Positions 30,813 to 40,339 of a stretch of DNA of 64,000 nt are shown piece by piece. Source of the stretch: Bacillus xiapuensis (GTDB lineage: Bacteria > Bacillota > Bacilli > Bacillales > Domibacillaceae); NCBI RefSeq assembly GCF_002797355.1, contig NZ_KZ454939.1, forward strand, positions 715,828 to 779,827. Reading direction: 5' to 3'. Each line of letters begins with the position of its first letter. Within the stretch, counting starts at the first letter, position 1. A model generated the notes under the pieces. The model did no database searches and had not been told where the DNA came from. It worked only from the letters and a program-made list of their open reading frames with translations. A program made the position numbers and the translations under genes.

Positions 30813-31388
30813 TTAGTTTGTCGGGGTTTTCTTGGCTGCTGTTTGGACGAGTGTACCGTCGACTTCATCAAAGTCTTGATCAATGTTATGGATGGATTTT
30901 TCAAGAATGTCCATAAAGTCGCTGCCGTAAATATTTTTGATGATGGCCATGACTTCCATTAAATCAGGGAACTTTCCAAATAAATCTCTTAACGGCGCCG
31001 TGCTTTTAAATACAGAGTTATTGCGAGGGTCATAGCTTTCCATGAGAGCAAGAAGCGTTTGCTCCCCTTTTTCCGTGATTTGCACATACGTGTTGCGCTT
31101 ATCGTTTTCCTTTTTAGAGAACTGCAAAAATCCTCTTTCTTCTAATTTTTTTGAAAAATTAAAAGCGGTGGATACGTGCATGACGCCAAATCTGGCTACA
31201 TCTGAAATGGAAGCGCCGTTTAAGTGATAGGCGATCCATAAGATATGGTGCTCATTAATATTTAAATCATAAGGTTTAATCCAATTTTGCCAATCTTTCT
31301 CGACGGCTTTCCACAAGGCTTTGCTTAATTGAGCCATCCTCTGGCTGAATATAAGCGCTTCTTTCATTGAATATGAATGATTTGTCAT
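30813..31388 (-). CDS. hpr: transition-state regulator Hpr/ScoC
   Basis: 191-residue MarR-family repressor. The winged helix contains [20 protein letters not shown], then [20 protein letters not shown] and the wing [18 protein letters not shown]. ScoC represses extracellular proteases, oligopeptide uptake and sporulation genes during growth. ATG 31388 is preferred (GAAGGTG 6 bases upstream) over a GTG three codons earlier. The extended C-terminal helical part (about 130-175) is the usual dimer region. Confidence 0.93.
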   Translation of the reverse strand: MTNHSYSMKEALIFSQRMAQLSKALWKAVEKDWQNWIKPYDLNINEHHILWIAYHLNGASISDVARFGVMHVSTAFNFSKKLEERGFLQFSKKENDKRNTYVQITEKGEQTLLALMESYDPRNNSVFKSTAPLRDLFGKFPDLMEVMAIIKNIYGSDFMDILEKSIHNIDQDFDEVDGTLVQTAAKKTPTN

Positions 31389-31509
31389 AAACTGCACCTT
31401 CTCCTGCTAAATAGTTTCACTCCCAATAGACTAAAAGAATTATAATAGGTAATTTTATTATGCCAATAAAGTAAAAAATAATAAAGATCTAAAATGACTA
31501 AATTTTCAC

Positions 31510-31544
31510 AAAAAAAGCGAACCTTATTTAGGCTCGCTTTTTTT
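31510..31544 (-). terminator. intrinsic terminator after yhaH
   Basis: AAAAAAGCGAGCC / GGTTCGCTTTTTTT stem and T run, readable in both directions. Confidence 0.85.
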
Positions 31545-31901
31545 GCCGGGAGCAGGCAGAGCGGTTTGCAATTCCTTCACGGTGGATTGCAGCTCCGTCA
31601 TTTCCTTTTGCAAATTATGCAAGTGGGGCTCGGCGCTTTCTCTCCATAGTGCCGCACTGACCTTAAGACCAGCTGGAATATCGCCTAATTGTTCTTTGCT
31701 CACCGCTGTTAAATTCTTCACAGCAGTTTTTATTTGTGTGACATCATTCTTAATTTCTTCGCCTGAACTTTTAGCAAAAGCCCCGGCAGCATGGAGCTTT
31801 TCCCGAGTTTCCCGACCGGACATTGGCGCGTTCAGCAGTGCAGCAGCAGCTCCGATGGCTGTGCCAGTTATAAGTCCTGCTAATAATGTTTTCTTATTCA
31901 T
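31524..31901 (-). CDS. yhaH: YtxH-like protein YhaH
   Basis: 125 residues. A glycine/alanine-rich N-terminal membrane segment (LLAGLITGTAIGAAAALLNA) with the family signature APMSGRETREKL, then a long amphipathic helical tail. YtxH-domain proteins are general-stress associated in several firmicutes; molecular role unknown. The start at 31901 follows GAGGTGG. A 12-codon upstream extension has no ribosome site. Confidence 0.85.
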   Translation of the reverse strand: MNKKTLLAGLITGTAIGAAAALLNAPMSGRETREKLHAAGAFAKSSGEEIKNDVTQIKTAVKNLTAVSKEQLGDIPAGLKVSAALWRESAEPHLHNLQKEMTELQSTVKELQTALPAPGKKSEPK

Positions 31902-32084
31902 GTCTTTCCACCTCGTAATGAATGTATTCTTGATCAATCATTAAATTCCTTTATTTCCTTTCACTGGGACAAAGTCATTACTGGCTTGTTTCAGCATAGT
32001 ATGTAAGAAAAGTCTTCCCTTATTGTATTTCCCAATATGCTTGAAAAGCAAACGATTAATGATGGACGGGGAGGGGTGGCATCA

Positions 32085-32282
32085 ATGGAAGGCGTTATTT
32101 TTGGGTTTTATGCGATCGGTTTCATTCTTCTAATGGGCATGGTGAACCATATACGGGCCATCTGGAAGCCGGGGCTTACGATGACGAGACGCTCACTAAA
32201 GCAGAGAGCCATCGTATTGGGATTAGCAGGTGCCGGCAGTGTTGTAATTGCTGTGATATTGACCTTTTTGGGGAATGGATAA
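32085..32282 (+). CDS. small hypothetical membrane protein
   Basis: 65 residues with two membrane helices: VIFGFYAIGFILLMGMVNHI and AIVLGLAGAGSVVIAVILTF, linked by a basic loop. Family not recognised. Real gene status rests on GGGGAGGGGTGG 6 bases before the ATG and a strong terminator after the stop. Confidence 0.7.
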   Translation: MEGVIFGFYAIGFILLMGMVNHIRAIWKPGLTMTRRSLKQRAIVLGLAGAGSVVIAVILTFLGNG

Positions 32283-32288
32283 TATTTT

Positions 32289-32325
32289 TCAAAAAAAAGA
32301 ACCCTGAGAGGGTTCTTTTTTATTT
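32289..32325. terminator. bidirectional terminator
   Basis: AAAAAAGAACCCT / AGGGTTCTTTTTT stem between the small membrane gene (+) and trpP (-). Confidence 0.9.
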
Positions 32326-32845
32326 ATTGGGCTTGCTCTGTTGATCTCGCCCGCTTCAGCAGGGGATGGGCGATTGGGTAAAGGATCGCCATTACAATAG
32401 CGTTAATGGCAGCTGCCGGAAGCACGACCGTCACAAATAACGCGCTGAAAGGGCCGGGAAGTCCGAAAATTAAAAGCGCAGATATGAGGAATATCACTCC
32501 GGATACAATGGTGCCGACAGCGGTCAAGATGGCAGCTCCAGCCACATTGTTTGTCCGTTTAAAAGTGATGAGAACCAATCCGTAAAAGATAAGCGCTGTA
32601 ATGGGCTTTTCAATTAGGTTTGGAATCAACCCGCCTGGAAAAGCCGTCGTCAAACCTGAGATCACCCCGGTGGCGAAGCCGACTAACAGTGCATTTTGAA
32701 AGCTTGCGAATAATAAAATTCCCAAAAACATCATCGTTAGCATCATATCGGGCTTCATGCCAAGAAACAATCCCGGCACGACCGCATGAAGCACGGCGCC
32801 CATACCTACTAGCAGTGAAAGGCTAACAAGTGATTTCGTATTCAT
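32324..32845 (-). CDS. trpP: tryptophan transporter TrpP
   Basis: 173-residue membrane protein of the TrpP family, with about five helices: SLVSLSLLVGMGAVLHAVVP, LTMMFLGILLFASFQNALLV, GVISGLTTAFPGGLIPNLIE onwards. It imports tryptophan. The message leader and ribosome site contain a phased series of NAG triplets, so translation is probably blocked by TRAP when tryptophan is plentiful, as known for B. subtilis trpP. Confidence 0.92.
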   Translation of the reverse strand: MNTKSLVSLSLLVGMGAVLHAVVPGLFLGMKPDMMLTMMFLGILLFASFQNALLVGFATGVISGLTTAFPGGLIPNLIEKPITALIFYGLVLITFKRTNNVAGAAILTAVGTIVSGVIFLISALLIFGLPGPFSALFVTVVLPAAAINAIVMAILYPIAHPLLKRARSTEQAQ

Positions 32846-32852
32846 TTTTCTT

Positions 32853-32885
32853 CTCTCCTCTTCTCTTCTAAACTCAGCTTTGCTT
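32853..32885 (-). promoter_or_regulatory. TRAP-type NAG repeat overlapping the trpP ribosome site
   Basis: Read on the minus strand, seven triplets AAG, AAG, GAG, TAG, GAG, GAG, GAG follow one another with exactly two bases between each. The last ones overlap the GAGGAGAG ribosome site, 8 bases before the trpP ATG. Confidence 0.8.
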
Positions 32886-32970
32886 TTCCCGGAGTGCTCT
32901 TAATGCCGCCGGCGAAAAGTTAGCTCAATTATATCATATCGCTGAAAATGAAGGGAAGGGAAAATTCTGA

Positions 32971-33002
32971 AAAAAGGAAGGAGAGAGGCTCCTTCCTTAA
33001 AA
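32971..33002 (-). terminator. intrinsic terminator after hit
   Basis: AAGGAAGGAG / CTCCTTCCTT stem followed on the minus strand by TTTT. Confidence 0.85.
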
Positions 33003-33012
33003 AGCGGTTTCC

Positions 33013-33438
33013 TTATTTCTGAATTTGGCCGGCAATAGCTGCGGCAATTTGTTTGAATTCATCTTGTGTGTATTGACTGTCGCTGGCATGGAACACTGGA
33101 TGGAAACCGTCTTTCTGCCCATAACGCGGAATCAAGTGGATATGATAGTGAAAAACGGTTTGGCCGGCAATGGCGCCATTATTATTTAAGATATTGAGTC
33201 CATCAGGCTGGAATTCCGCTTTAATGGCATTGGCGATGGCAGGAACCGTTTCAAACAAGCGAGCCGCTTCATCCGCCGGCAGCTCAAACACATTCTCCCG
33301 ATGGGTTTTCGGTATGACGAGCGTATGTCCTTTGGTCACTTGGCTAATGTCCAGAAAAGCATAGACGTGGTCGTCTTCATATACTTTGGCTGATGGAATA
33401 TCTCCGTTTATAATTTTGCAGAAAATGCAGTCGCTCAT
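33013..33438 (-). CDS. hit: HIT-family nucleotide hydrolase
   Basis: 141 residues. Histidine-triad motif HYHIHLIPR with the catalytic middle His, a Zn-type CxxC at the start (DCIFCKII) and SQVTKGHTLVIPKTHRE. Hint-branch enzymes hydrolyse adenosine phosphoramidates. The start at 33438 has GAAAGGATG upstream. Divergent from ecsA as in B. subtilis. Confidence 0.93.
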   Translation of the reverse strand: MSDCIFCKIINGDIPSAKVYEDDHVYAFLDISQVTKGHTLVIPKTHRENVFELPADEAARLFETVPAIANAIKAEFQPDGLNILNNNGAIAGQTVFHYHIHLIPRYGQKDGFHPVFHASDSQYTQDEFKQIAAAIAGQIQK

Positions 33439-33587
33439 TTTATTCATCCTTTCTATTATGTATAATTGGCAAAATTTTATCATAAAACCAGACAGTATGA
33501 AATAGACAAGCTAATAAGAGAAAAATGAGTTTTCAGAGAGATTTTGCTAAAATAGTGATAATCCATTTATGAGAAAGGACGTTATCT

Positions 33588-34325
33588 ATGTCTTTGTTAG
33601 AAGTAAAAGAGCTAGTCGGCGGTTATACGCGCAAGCCTGTGTTGAAAAAGATATCATTTTCGGTTGAACAACGGAGCATTGTCGGCTTAATCGGTTTAAA
33701 CGGTGCCGGGAAGAGTACAACGATCAAACATATTATCGGATTAATGGAGCCGAAGCAAGGGCAAGTGCTGATTAACGGGCGTTCCTTAAAGGATAGTCCG
33801 GATAAGTACCGCCAGCAATTCTCTTATATACCAGAAACTCCGATTTTATATGAAGAATTGACATTGGAAGAGCATATGAAGCTAACAGCAATGGCTTACG
33901 GCCTGACGGAAGGGGAGTACAATGAGCGGATTCAGCCGCTGTTAAAAGAGTTTCGGCTGGATCAGAAGATGAACTGGTTTCCGGCTTATTTTTCGAAAGG
34001 CATGAAGCAAAAAGTGATGATTATGAGTGCTTTTTTGACGGAGCCATCCCTTTATATCATCGATGAGCCTTTTTTGGGCCTTGATCCTCTCGGCATCCAA
34101 TCGCTGCTCGATTGGATGAAAAAAATGCGCGATCACGGTGCGGGAATTTTAATGTCCACTCATATTTTGGCAACGGCCGAAAAATATTGTGATTCTTTCA
34201 TCATCCTGCACAATGGAGAAATTCGCGCGCAAGGCACAATTGATGAGCTGAGAGCGCAATTCCATATGGCGGGGGCGTCCCTCGATGATATTTACATTCA
34301 ATTGACGAAGGAAGAAGATCGATGA
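33588..34325 (+). CDS. ecsA: ABC transporter ATP-binding protein EcsA
   Basis: 245 residues. Walker A GLNGAGKST, signature FSKGMKQK, Walker B LYIIDEPFLGLDP, switch His in MSTHILATAEKY. EcsAB is needed in B. subtilis for normal regulated intramembrane proteolysis (RasP), competence and exoprotein secretion. GAAAGGACG precedes the ATG; a possible extended -10 TG-C-TAAAAT lies at 33545-33553. The last 4 bases overlap ecsB. Confidence 0.94.
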   Translation: MSLLEVKELVGGYTRKPVLKKISFSVEQRSIVGLIGLNGAGKSTTIKHIIGLMEPKQGQVLINGRSLKDSPDKYRQQFSYIPETPILYEELTLEEHMKLTAMAYGLTEGEYNERIQPLLKEFRLDQKMNWFPAYFSKGMKQKVMIMSAFLTEPSLYIIDEPFLGLDPLGIQSLLDWMKKMRDHGAGILMSTHILATAEKYCDSFIILHNGEIRAQGTIDELRAQFHMAGASLDDIYIQLTKEEDR

Positions 34326-35542
34326 AGAATATTGAGCAATTATGGAAAAACAGGACGGAAGCTTATTTTGCGGAGCTTCGCAAGTATTTGCGCTATATGC
34401 TGAATGATCATTTGCTGTTTGTGCTGGTATTTGCGCTGGGAGCCGGCCTTTATTATTACAGCGGCTGGGTCAAGACGCTTGATCATACATTTCCGGCTCC
34501 GCTCATCATGGCTGCCACTCTTGGAGCCCTACTGGCTTGGAGTCCTGTGAATACGCTGTTAATGCGAGCTGATACCGTCTTTTTATTGCCGCTTGAGGAA
34601 AAAATGGGGACATACTTTCAAAAAGCAATTCGATCAAGCTTTTTTTCACAAATGTATTGGCTGGTTGCTGGATTGGCTTTCTTTATGCCAATGTATACTC
34701 AAGTCAGGGGAGGGGCTGCTTCATCATTTCTTCTTTGGCTGGCGGTTTTGCTGCTTCTAAAAAGGTGGAACCTGCAGCTGCGCTGGTATGTGCTGAAGCA
34801 GCAGGAAAAGGAAAGTCATTTAGTGGATCTAGCAATTCGTTTCATACTGAACGCCTTGCTGCTCTATTTTCTCTTCTCGGATGTTTCTTTTGTATTTGTG
34901 TTGGTGGTTGCAGCTGTGCTGGCCGGATATGGTCTTTACTTTAGAGCCGCCTCGCAGCGGCTGGCATTGAAATGGGAAACGCTTGTTCATTTGGAAGAGA
35001 AGCGAATGGCTGCCTTTTATCGCCTAGCCAATTTATTTACGGATGTTCCTCATTTAAAAGGAACAGTTAAGCGGCGCCAATGGCTGGACCCGCTTTTGGG
35101 ACGGCTGCCGTTTAGCCAGTCTTCCGCCTTTAATTATTTATTCCGCCGTGCATTTATCCGGATGAATGAGTACTTTGGCCTATTTATGAGATTGACAGTG
35201 ATCGCCGCGCTTTTGATAGATTTCAGTGATCAAGAGCTGTTGCAATTGATCGTCGCCCTCCTGTTTATTTATTTAACAGGATTTCAGCTGCTGCCCTTGA
35301 TTCGGCGTCATGATTTGAAGGTTTGGCTGTCACTTTATCCGCTTCCCGCTTCAGAAAAAAGAAAGGCGCTGTTATCTCTTCTTTTCCGGTTACTTGGCCT
35401 TCAAGCTGTTGTTTTCGGAGCAGCTGCCGGCATTAGCCAGTCTGTTGCTCAAGGGGGAATAGTTCTCGGTGCCAGCTTATGCTGGGTTTTCCTATTTGTT
35501 AAAGTCTATGCTCCATCCAGATTGAAACGAATGGAAAAATAG
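34322..35542 (+). CDS. ecsB: ABC transporter membrane protein EcsB
   Basis: 406 residues, membrane protein with about nine or ten helices; conserved segments FAELRKYLRYMLNDHLLFVL at the start and LTGFQLLPLIRRHDLKVWLS near the end. It is the permease partner of EcsA; ATG overlaps the ecsA stop (ATGA). The third gene found in B. subtilis, ecsC, is absent here. Two hairpins follow. Confidence 0.92.
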   Translation: MKNIEQLWKNRTEAYFAELRKYLRYMLNDHLLFVLVFALGAGLYYYSGWVKTLDHTFPAPLIMAATLGALLAWSPVNTLLMRADTVFLLPLEEKMGTYFQKAIRSSFFSQMYWLVAGLAFFMPMYTQVRGGAASSFLLWLAVLLLLKRWNLQLRWYVLKQQEKESHLVDLAIRFILNALLLYFLFSDVSFVFVLVVAAVLAGYGLYFRAASQRLALKWETLVHLEEKRMAAFYRLANLFTDVPHLKGTVKRRQWLDPLLGRLPFSQSSAFNYLFRRAFIRMNEYFGLFMRLTVIAALLIDFSDQELLQLIVALLFIYLTGFQLLPLIRRHDLKVWLSLYPLPASEKRKALLSLLFRLLGLQAVVFGAAAGISQSVAQGGIVLGASLCWVFLFVKVYAPSRLKRMEK

Positions 35543-35913
35543 GAAAAGAGGGAAGAGCTGTCCAGAAAGCCAGTGAAAACCGGCTTTCTGCTTCGTTTAT
35601 TTGCGTGAAAAAACATCCTATGAGAAATGGCCAGCTGAAGCTGGGATGTAACGGACAGATGGCGTTTTGCAGATTTTCCTTACTGAGGATCGGCAAGAAG
35701 CACACGAAGTTTGGGATTGTAGCTTCTTGGAGACAAGCAAAAAGAGAGGGGGATTTTTCCCCCTCTCTTTTAATTGAAGGATGTATTGGGCGGCTCCCGT
35801 TTGTATTATTCCAGCTCTTAAATGCCCGATTCGTTCGGGACAGCGCGATGCAGGTGACAAAGGCGCAGCAGCAGGAGGCTGCAGTGGCAGCTGCTGTTTG
35901 AAGGGGGATTTTA
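35543..35913. other. gene-free region between ecsB and hmoB
   Basis: 371 bases with no credible gene in either strand. It holds one hairpin closing ecsB (CAGAAAGCC / GGCTTTCTG, 35562-35590) and one very strong bidirectional hairpin (35739-35772). Confidence 0.6.
35739..35772. terminator. bidirectional terminator
   Basis: AAAAGAGAGGGGGA / CCCCCTCTCTTTT stem with A and T tracts on both sides. Confidence 0.8.
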
Positions 35914-36426
35914 TCAGTCTTCTTCGCTGGGAACAGTATAAGCTGTGACATAGGAAGGGGAGGCGAATATCTTCGGCTGCTGATCGATGCCATCCGCCGT
36001 TCCGCGTTTTTCATGCGCCTTGTGGTAGGCTTGCGAATTTTTCCAGCCGTTAAAGGAGTTTTGATCCTTCCATTGGGTTAAAATGATATAGGTGCTGGAA
36101 TTCAGCGGGCGCAGCACACGAATAGCGATGAAGCCAGGCACTGATTCAATTGCGCGAGCTCGGTTTTTAAAACGGTACTCAAAAACGGGGCGCCCTTCGT
36201 CCGTGACGGGAATGTTGTTGCAAACGACATAACCGCGGTCGGCTAGTTCACCGAAGGCATCGATTACCTCATATTTTCTCGGAGAGTTAAATATTGTTTT
36301 TTTCTCTGATTCGTGAAGTAATGCTGCTCCTTCCGCATTCTCCATTAAGACCATTTTTTCATGAGGGTGCTTTTCTTTTATTTTCTGTAAAAAGTCATAT
36401 GTGCCTGATGTGATAAAAATATTCAC
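35914..36426 (-). CDS. hmoB: haem-degrading monooxygenase HmoB
   Basis: 170 residues. The C-terminal ABM/dimeric alpha-beta barrel (about 65-155) contains VFEYRFKNRARAIESVPGFI, IILTQWKDQNSFNGWKNSQA and YHKAHEKRG. An N-terminal extension of about 60 residues identifies HmoB (YhgC) rather than HmoA. It opens haem to release iron. The GTG at 36426 is chosen because GAGGTG lies 6 bases before it. It stands divergently beside hemEHY, setting haem breakdown against haem synthesis. Confidence 0.88.
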   Translation of the reverse strand: MNIFITSGTYDFLQKIKEKHPHEKMVLMENAEGAALLHESEKKTIFNSPRKYEVIDAFGELADRGYVVCNNIPVTDEGRPVFEYRFKNRARAIESVPGFIAIRVLRPLNSSTYIILTQWKDQNSFNGWKNSQAYHKAHEKRGTADGIDQQPKIFASPSYVTAYTVPSEED

Positions 36427-36632
36427 TCTTCTCACCTCATCCATAAATTAATCGACCGTTATTCTATTCAATTACACGTTAAATGATCCGTATAAACAAG
36501 TAATGTGCTCATTAAGCCGCTTCCATACATACTTGCGCATTTTTTCTTTGGCGAAATTATGACAGTTATGTGCGCGGCTATACTTTTACCTGGAAAACAA
36601 CTATAGTGTAAACGTATCAATACATAGACAAT

Positions 36633-36666
36633 AATCATTTCATTTCGGTAAATGATTTTATATAAT
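36633..36666 (+). promoter_or_regulatory. hemE -10 with an inverted repeat upstream
   Basis: A perfect TATAAT (36661-36666) is preceded by AATCATTT-N9-AAATGATT (36633-36657), which covers the -35 position. No consensus -35 is visible. The repeat may be an operator or an activator site. Confidence 0.4.
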
Positions 36667-36712
36667 GACAGATAGTGACTTCTGCAGGATGAAAGGTGGA
36701 CGAATAATCAAT

Positions 36713-37753
36713 ATGAGGACCATAAATGATACTTTTTTAAAAGCGGCCAGAGGGGAGAAAACAGATTATACACCGGTATGGTATATGCGCCAAGCAGGAC
36801 GTTCTCAGCCGGAATACCGTAAATTGAAAGAGAAATATTCGCTGTTTGAAATTACTCATGAACCGGAGCTGTGCGCCTATGTGACTAGACTGCCAGTGGA
36901 GCAGTATCATGTCGACGCAGCAATCCTTTACAAAGATATAATGTCACCGCTTCCATCAATCGGTGTGAAGGTTGAAATTCAATCCGGGATCGGACCGGTT
37001 ATTGACCAGCCTATTCGTTCTTTGGCGGATGTGGACAATCTGGGACAAATGGATCCTGAAAGTGACGTGCCTTATGTCCTCGAAACAATTCGGCTGCTGA
37101 CACAAGAGCAGCTTGATGTACCGTTAATCGGATTTGCCGGCGCTCCCTTTACTTTAGCAAGCTATATGATCGAAGGAGGGCCATCGAAAAACTACAATAA
37201 AACCAAAGCATTTATGTATGCGGAACCTAATGCTTGGTTTGCTTTAATGGATAAATTGGCTGAGATGACGGTTACATATGTGCGCGCCCAAGTGAAGGCG
37301 GGAGCGCACGCGGTGCAAATTTTTGACTCCTGGGTCGGCGCATTGAATGTCGAAGATTACCGTTTATTTATTAAACCGGTCATGGAAAGAATCTTCAATG
37401 AATTACGCGAACTAAATGTGCCGTTAATCATGTTCGGTGTCGGAGCAAGCCACCTGGCGATGGAATGGCATGACTTGCCGATCAATGTCGTAGGCCTTGA
37501 CTGGCGGCTGCCGATTCAAGAAGCGAGAGCGATGGGCATAACAAAAACGGTACAGGGCAATTTGGATCCGGCTATTTTACTGGCGCCATGGGAAGTTATT
37601 GAGGAGCGCGCGAAGGCTATTTTAGATCAGGGCTTAGCTCAGCCAGGCCATATTTTTAATTTGGGGCATGGAGTGTTTCCTGATGTCAATCCGGAAACAT
37701 TGAAGCGATTAACAGCCTTCATTCACGAATATAGTGCCGGCAAACGGGAATAA
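36713..37753 (+). CDS. hemE: uroporphyrinogen decarboxylase
   Basis: 346 residues; removes four carboxyl groups from uroporphyrinogen III to give coproporphyrinogen III in the cytoplasm. Signatures: [16 protein letters not shown] near the N-terminus (substrate Arg), [16 protein letters not shown], and [14 protein letters not shown] near the end. The start MRTINDTF at 36713 matches family length; an extension of 16 codons upstream is possible but lacks a ribosome site. First gene of hemE-hemH-hemY. Confidence 0.96.
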   Translation: MRTINDTFLKAARGEKTDYTPVWYMRQAGRSQPEYRKLKEKYSLFEITHEPELCAYVTRLPVEQYHVDAAILYKDIMSPLPSIGVKVEIQSGIGPVIDQPIRSLADVDNLGQMDPESDVPYVLETIRLLTQEQLDVPLIGFAGAPFTLASYMIEGGPSKNYNKTKAFMYAEPNAWFALMDKLAEMTVTYVRAQVKAGAHAVQIFDSWVGALNVEDYRLFIKPVMERIFNELRELNVPLIMFGVGASHLAMEWHDLPINVVGLDWRLPIQEARAMGITKTVQGNLDPAILLAPWEVIEERAKAILDQGLAQPGHIFNLGHGVFPDVNPETLKRLTAFIHEYSAGKRE

Positions 37754-37828
37754 GTCATGAGGCTGAAATATAAAAAAGGAGCAGATGCCTAATCCTGCGC
37801 TTAGAATGATGACTACGAGGTGAAAGAC

Positions 37829-38755
37829 ATGGCAAAAAGAAGAATGGGTTTATTAGTAATGGCGTACGGCACGCCGTATAAAGAAGAAGATATTGAGCGG
37901 TACTATACCCATATACGAAGAGGACGAAAACCGTCACCTGAAATGCTGGAGGATTTGCGTTCCCGCTACGAAGCGATCGGCGGCATATCTCCGCTTGCTG
38001 CTATTACACGCAAACAAGGCGAAAAGCTGGAGCAGTATTTGAATGCCACACAAGAGGACATTGAATTTAAAATGTATCTAGGCTTAAAACATATTGAACC
38101 ATTCATTGAAGATGCTGTTCAACAGATGAAAGCAGACGGCATGGAACAAGCTGTTTCGATTGTGCTTGCTCCGCACTTCTCAACATTTAGCGTGAAATCC
38201 TATAACGGGCGCGCTAAAGAAGAAGCAAAAAGACTGGGCGGGCCAGAAATTGCAGCGGTGGAGAGCTGGTATAAAAATCCTAAGTTTATCAATTATTGGG
38301 CAGAAAAGGTGAGAGAAACCGTAGCTTCTATGCCAGAAGCAGAGCAGGAGAGCTATGTGCTGATTGTCTCAGCTCACAGCCTTCCGGAAAAGATCATTCA
38401 AATGAATGATCCTTATCCCGGACAATTGAAAGAAACAGCCGACTTGATTGCAGCTCGGGCAGGAGTCAAAAACTACGAAATTGGCTGGCAAAGCGCCGGC
38501 AACACACCTGACCCGTGGATTGGCCCAGATGTGCAGGACTTAACGAGAGAGCTGCATGCAAGAGAAGGGTATAAGGCATTTATTTATGTGCCGGCGGGAT
38601 TTGTGTCAGATCATTTAGAAGTATTATATGACAATGACTATGAATGCAAAGCCGTCACGAAGGAAATTGGGGCCAGCTATTACCGTCCCGAAATGCCGAA
38701 TGCTCAGCCGGAGTTTATCGAAGCGCTGGCCAATGTTATTATGAAGCATATATAA
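37829..38755 (+). CDS. hemH: coproporphyrin III ferrochelatase
   Basis: 308 residues; inserts Fe(II) into coproporphyrin III (CpfC in the coproporphyrin-dependent route of firmicutes). The metal-site residues His183 (AHSLPEK) and Glu264 ([10 protein letters not shown]) fall at the same numbers as in B. subtilis HemH. ATG 37829 is chosen with GAGGTG 6 bases upstream; a GTG three codons earlier lies inside that site. 75 bases after hemE. Confidence 0.96.
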   Translation: MAKRRMGLLVMAYGTPYKEEDIERYYTHIRRGRKPSPEMLEDLRSRYEAIGGISPLAAITRKQGEKLEQYLNATQEDIEFKMYLGLKHIEPFIEDAVQQMKADGMEQAVSIVLAPHFSTFSVKSYNGRAKEEAKRLGGPEIAAVESWYKNPKFINYWAEKVRETVASMPEAEQESYVLIVSAHSLPEKIIQMNDPYPGQLKETADLIAARAGVKNYEIGWQSAGNTPDPWIGPDVQDLTRELHAREGYKAFIYVPAGFVSDHLEVLYDNDYECKAVTKEIGASYYRPEMPNAQPEFIEALANVIMKHI

Positions 38756-38791
38756 GCAAATGGATTATTAGATAAAGAAGGCGATGTTACA

Positions 38792-40201
38792 GTGTTGGAA
38801 GAAGCGAAGAAGGTAGTTATAGTTGGCGGAGGAATTACGGGAATCACAGCAGCTTATTATTTGCAAAAGCAAGCAAAGGAAAAAAGTCTTCCGCTCACGG
38901 TCATGTTAATAGAAGCCACACCTCGTCTCGGAGGAAAAATTAAAACCATCCATAAAGATGGCTTTATTATTGAAAGAGGTCCGGATTCTTTTCTAGCGCG
39001 CAAAAACAGTGCGGCGAGGCTTGCTGAAGCAGTCGGCTTATCCGATCAGCTTGTCACCAGTGCTAACGGCCGTTCCTATGTGATCGCCAACGGCCAGCTT
39101 CATCCCCTGCCTGGAAAAACCAGTATGGGGATTCTAACACAATTATCATCCTTTCTAACGTCTAGTCTTTTCACGATACCAGGGAAAATCCGAGCCTGTG
39201 CAGATTTCATTCTGCCAAAATCACATCCGCAATCCGATCAGTCTCTCGGACGCTTTTTCAGAAGACGTCTTGGAGATGAAGCGGTTGAAAACTTAATCGA
39301 GCCGCTGCTTTCCGGCATATATGCAGGCGATATAGACAAGCTGAGCTTAATGGCCACCTTTCCGCGATTCTATGAATTGGAGCAGACTTATCGCAGTTTA
39401 TTAATAGGTATGACAAGAACCATGTCTGCATCGGAACAGGCGAGAGGAAAGGATGCGGGTGCGTTTATGACGTTGAAAAACGGATTGGAAACATTAGTGG
39501 AAGCCATTGAAGAAAACTTGGAGGAGGGCTCTGTCCTAAAGGGAACGCGGGTAGACAAGATTGAAATGGGAGCGGAAGGCGCTTATCATTTAGCGCTTAA
39601 TAGCGGCAAAACCATCCGAGCCGACAGCGTGGTCGTTGCCACTCCGCATCCTACTTTGCCTGCTATGATGCCTCAGTACAGTTTTTTCGCTGAATTAAAA
39701 GATATGGCAGCTACATCGGTGGCCACAGTCGCTATGGCTTTTCCGAAAGAAGCGATGGCAAAGAATATGAACGGGACGGGATTCGTCGTTTCCAGAAATA
39801 GCGACTTTACGGTAACAGCTTGCACTTGGACGCATAAAAAATGGCCGCATACAGCGCCTGAGGGCAAGGGATTGCTGCGCTGTTATATTGGCCGCTCTGG
39901 CGATGAAACGGTAGTGGAATTATCTGATGCCGAAATCGAGCATATTGTGATGGAGGATTTAAACAAAGCGATGGATATTCCAAAGCAGCCGGAATTCACA
40001 ATCGTCAGCCGCTGGGAAAAAGCGATGCCGCAATACACCGTCGGGCATAAGGAGCGTCTGGCTGAGATGAGGAAACAAATGAACCAAGACTTGCCGGGCC
40101 TATTTATTGCCGGGAGTTCATTCGCTGGCGTCGGACTGCCGGATTGTATCGACCAAGGGGAAGCAGCTGTACGGAAAGTGCTTGATTATCTGCAATTTTA
40201 A
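38792..40201 (+). CDS. hemY: coproporphyrinogen III oxidase (HemY/CgoX)
   Basis: 469-residue FAD enzyme. The dinucleotide fold begins VVIVGGGITGITAAYYL with GGKIKT following, and the C-terminal FAD motif includes GLFIAGSSFAGVGLPDCIDQ. In the coproporphyrin pathway it oxidises coproporphyrinogen III to coproporphyrin III before iron insertion. GTG start 36 bases after hemH; the ribosome site (GAAGGCG) is modest. Followed by a terminator. Confidence 0.94.
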   Translation: MLEEAKKVVIVGGGITGITAAYYLQKQAKEKSLPLTVMLIEATPRLGGKIKTIHKDGFIIERGPDSFLARKNSAARLAEAVGLSDQLVTSANGRSYVIANGQLHPLPGKTSMGILTQLSSFLTSSLFTIPGKIRACADFILPKSHPQSDQSLGRFFRRRLGDEAVENLIEPLLSGIYAGDIDKLSLMATFPRFYELEQTYRSLLIGMTRTMSASEQARGKDAGAFMTLKNGLETLVEAIEENLEEGSVLKGTRVDKIEMGAEGAYHLALNSGKTIRADSVVVATPHPTLPAMMPQYSFFAELKDMAATSVATVAMAFPKEAMAKNMNGTGFVVSRNSDFTVTACTWTHKKWPHTAPEGKGLLRCYIGRSGDETVVELSDAEIEHIVMEDLNKAMDIPKQPEFTIVSRWEKAMPQYTVGHKERLAEMRKQMNQDLPGLFIAGSSFAGVGLPDCIDQGEAAVRKVLDYLQF

Positions 40202-40204
40202 GAG

Positions 40205-40237
40205 AAAGGAGACCGCACTGCTGGCTGTCTCCTTTTT
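40205..40237 (+). terminator. intrinsic terminator of hemEHY
   Basis: AAAGGAGAC / GTCTCCTTT stem and T run. Confidence 0.88.
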
Positions 40238-40296
40238 ATGGCTTCGAGGAAGGCTTGCCAGGCCTGCTGATTTGTAGTAAATTACTATTTGTACAC

Positions 40297-40323
40297 ATTG
40301 ACTGAATTCTTCATTTGGTCAAT
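40297..40323. promoter_or_regulatory. candidate YhgD operator upstream of yhgD
   Basis: A 27-base imperfect palindrome with ATTGAC and GTCAAT as outer arms. Its reverse complement agrees at 21 of 27 positions with the element before yhgE, including TGACCAAATGAA. Confidence 0.6.
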
Positions 40324-40339
40324 CCAAAGGAGGGAGCGC

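Noticed and set aside
35605-35901. 98-codon open frame between ecsB and hmoB
   Set aside because: Composition is unnatural, it runs through a strong bidirectional terminator, and there is no ribosome site.
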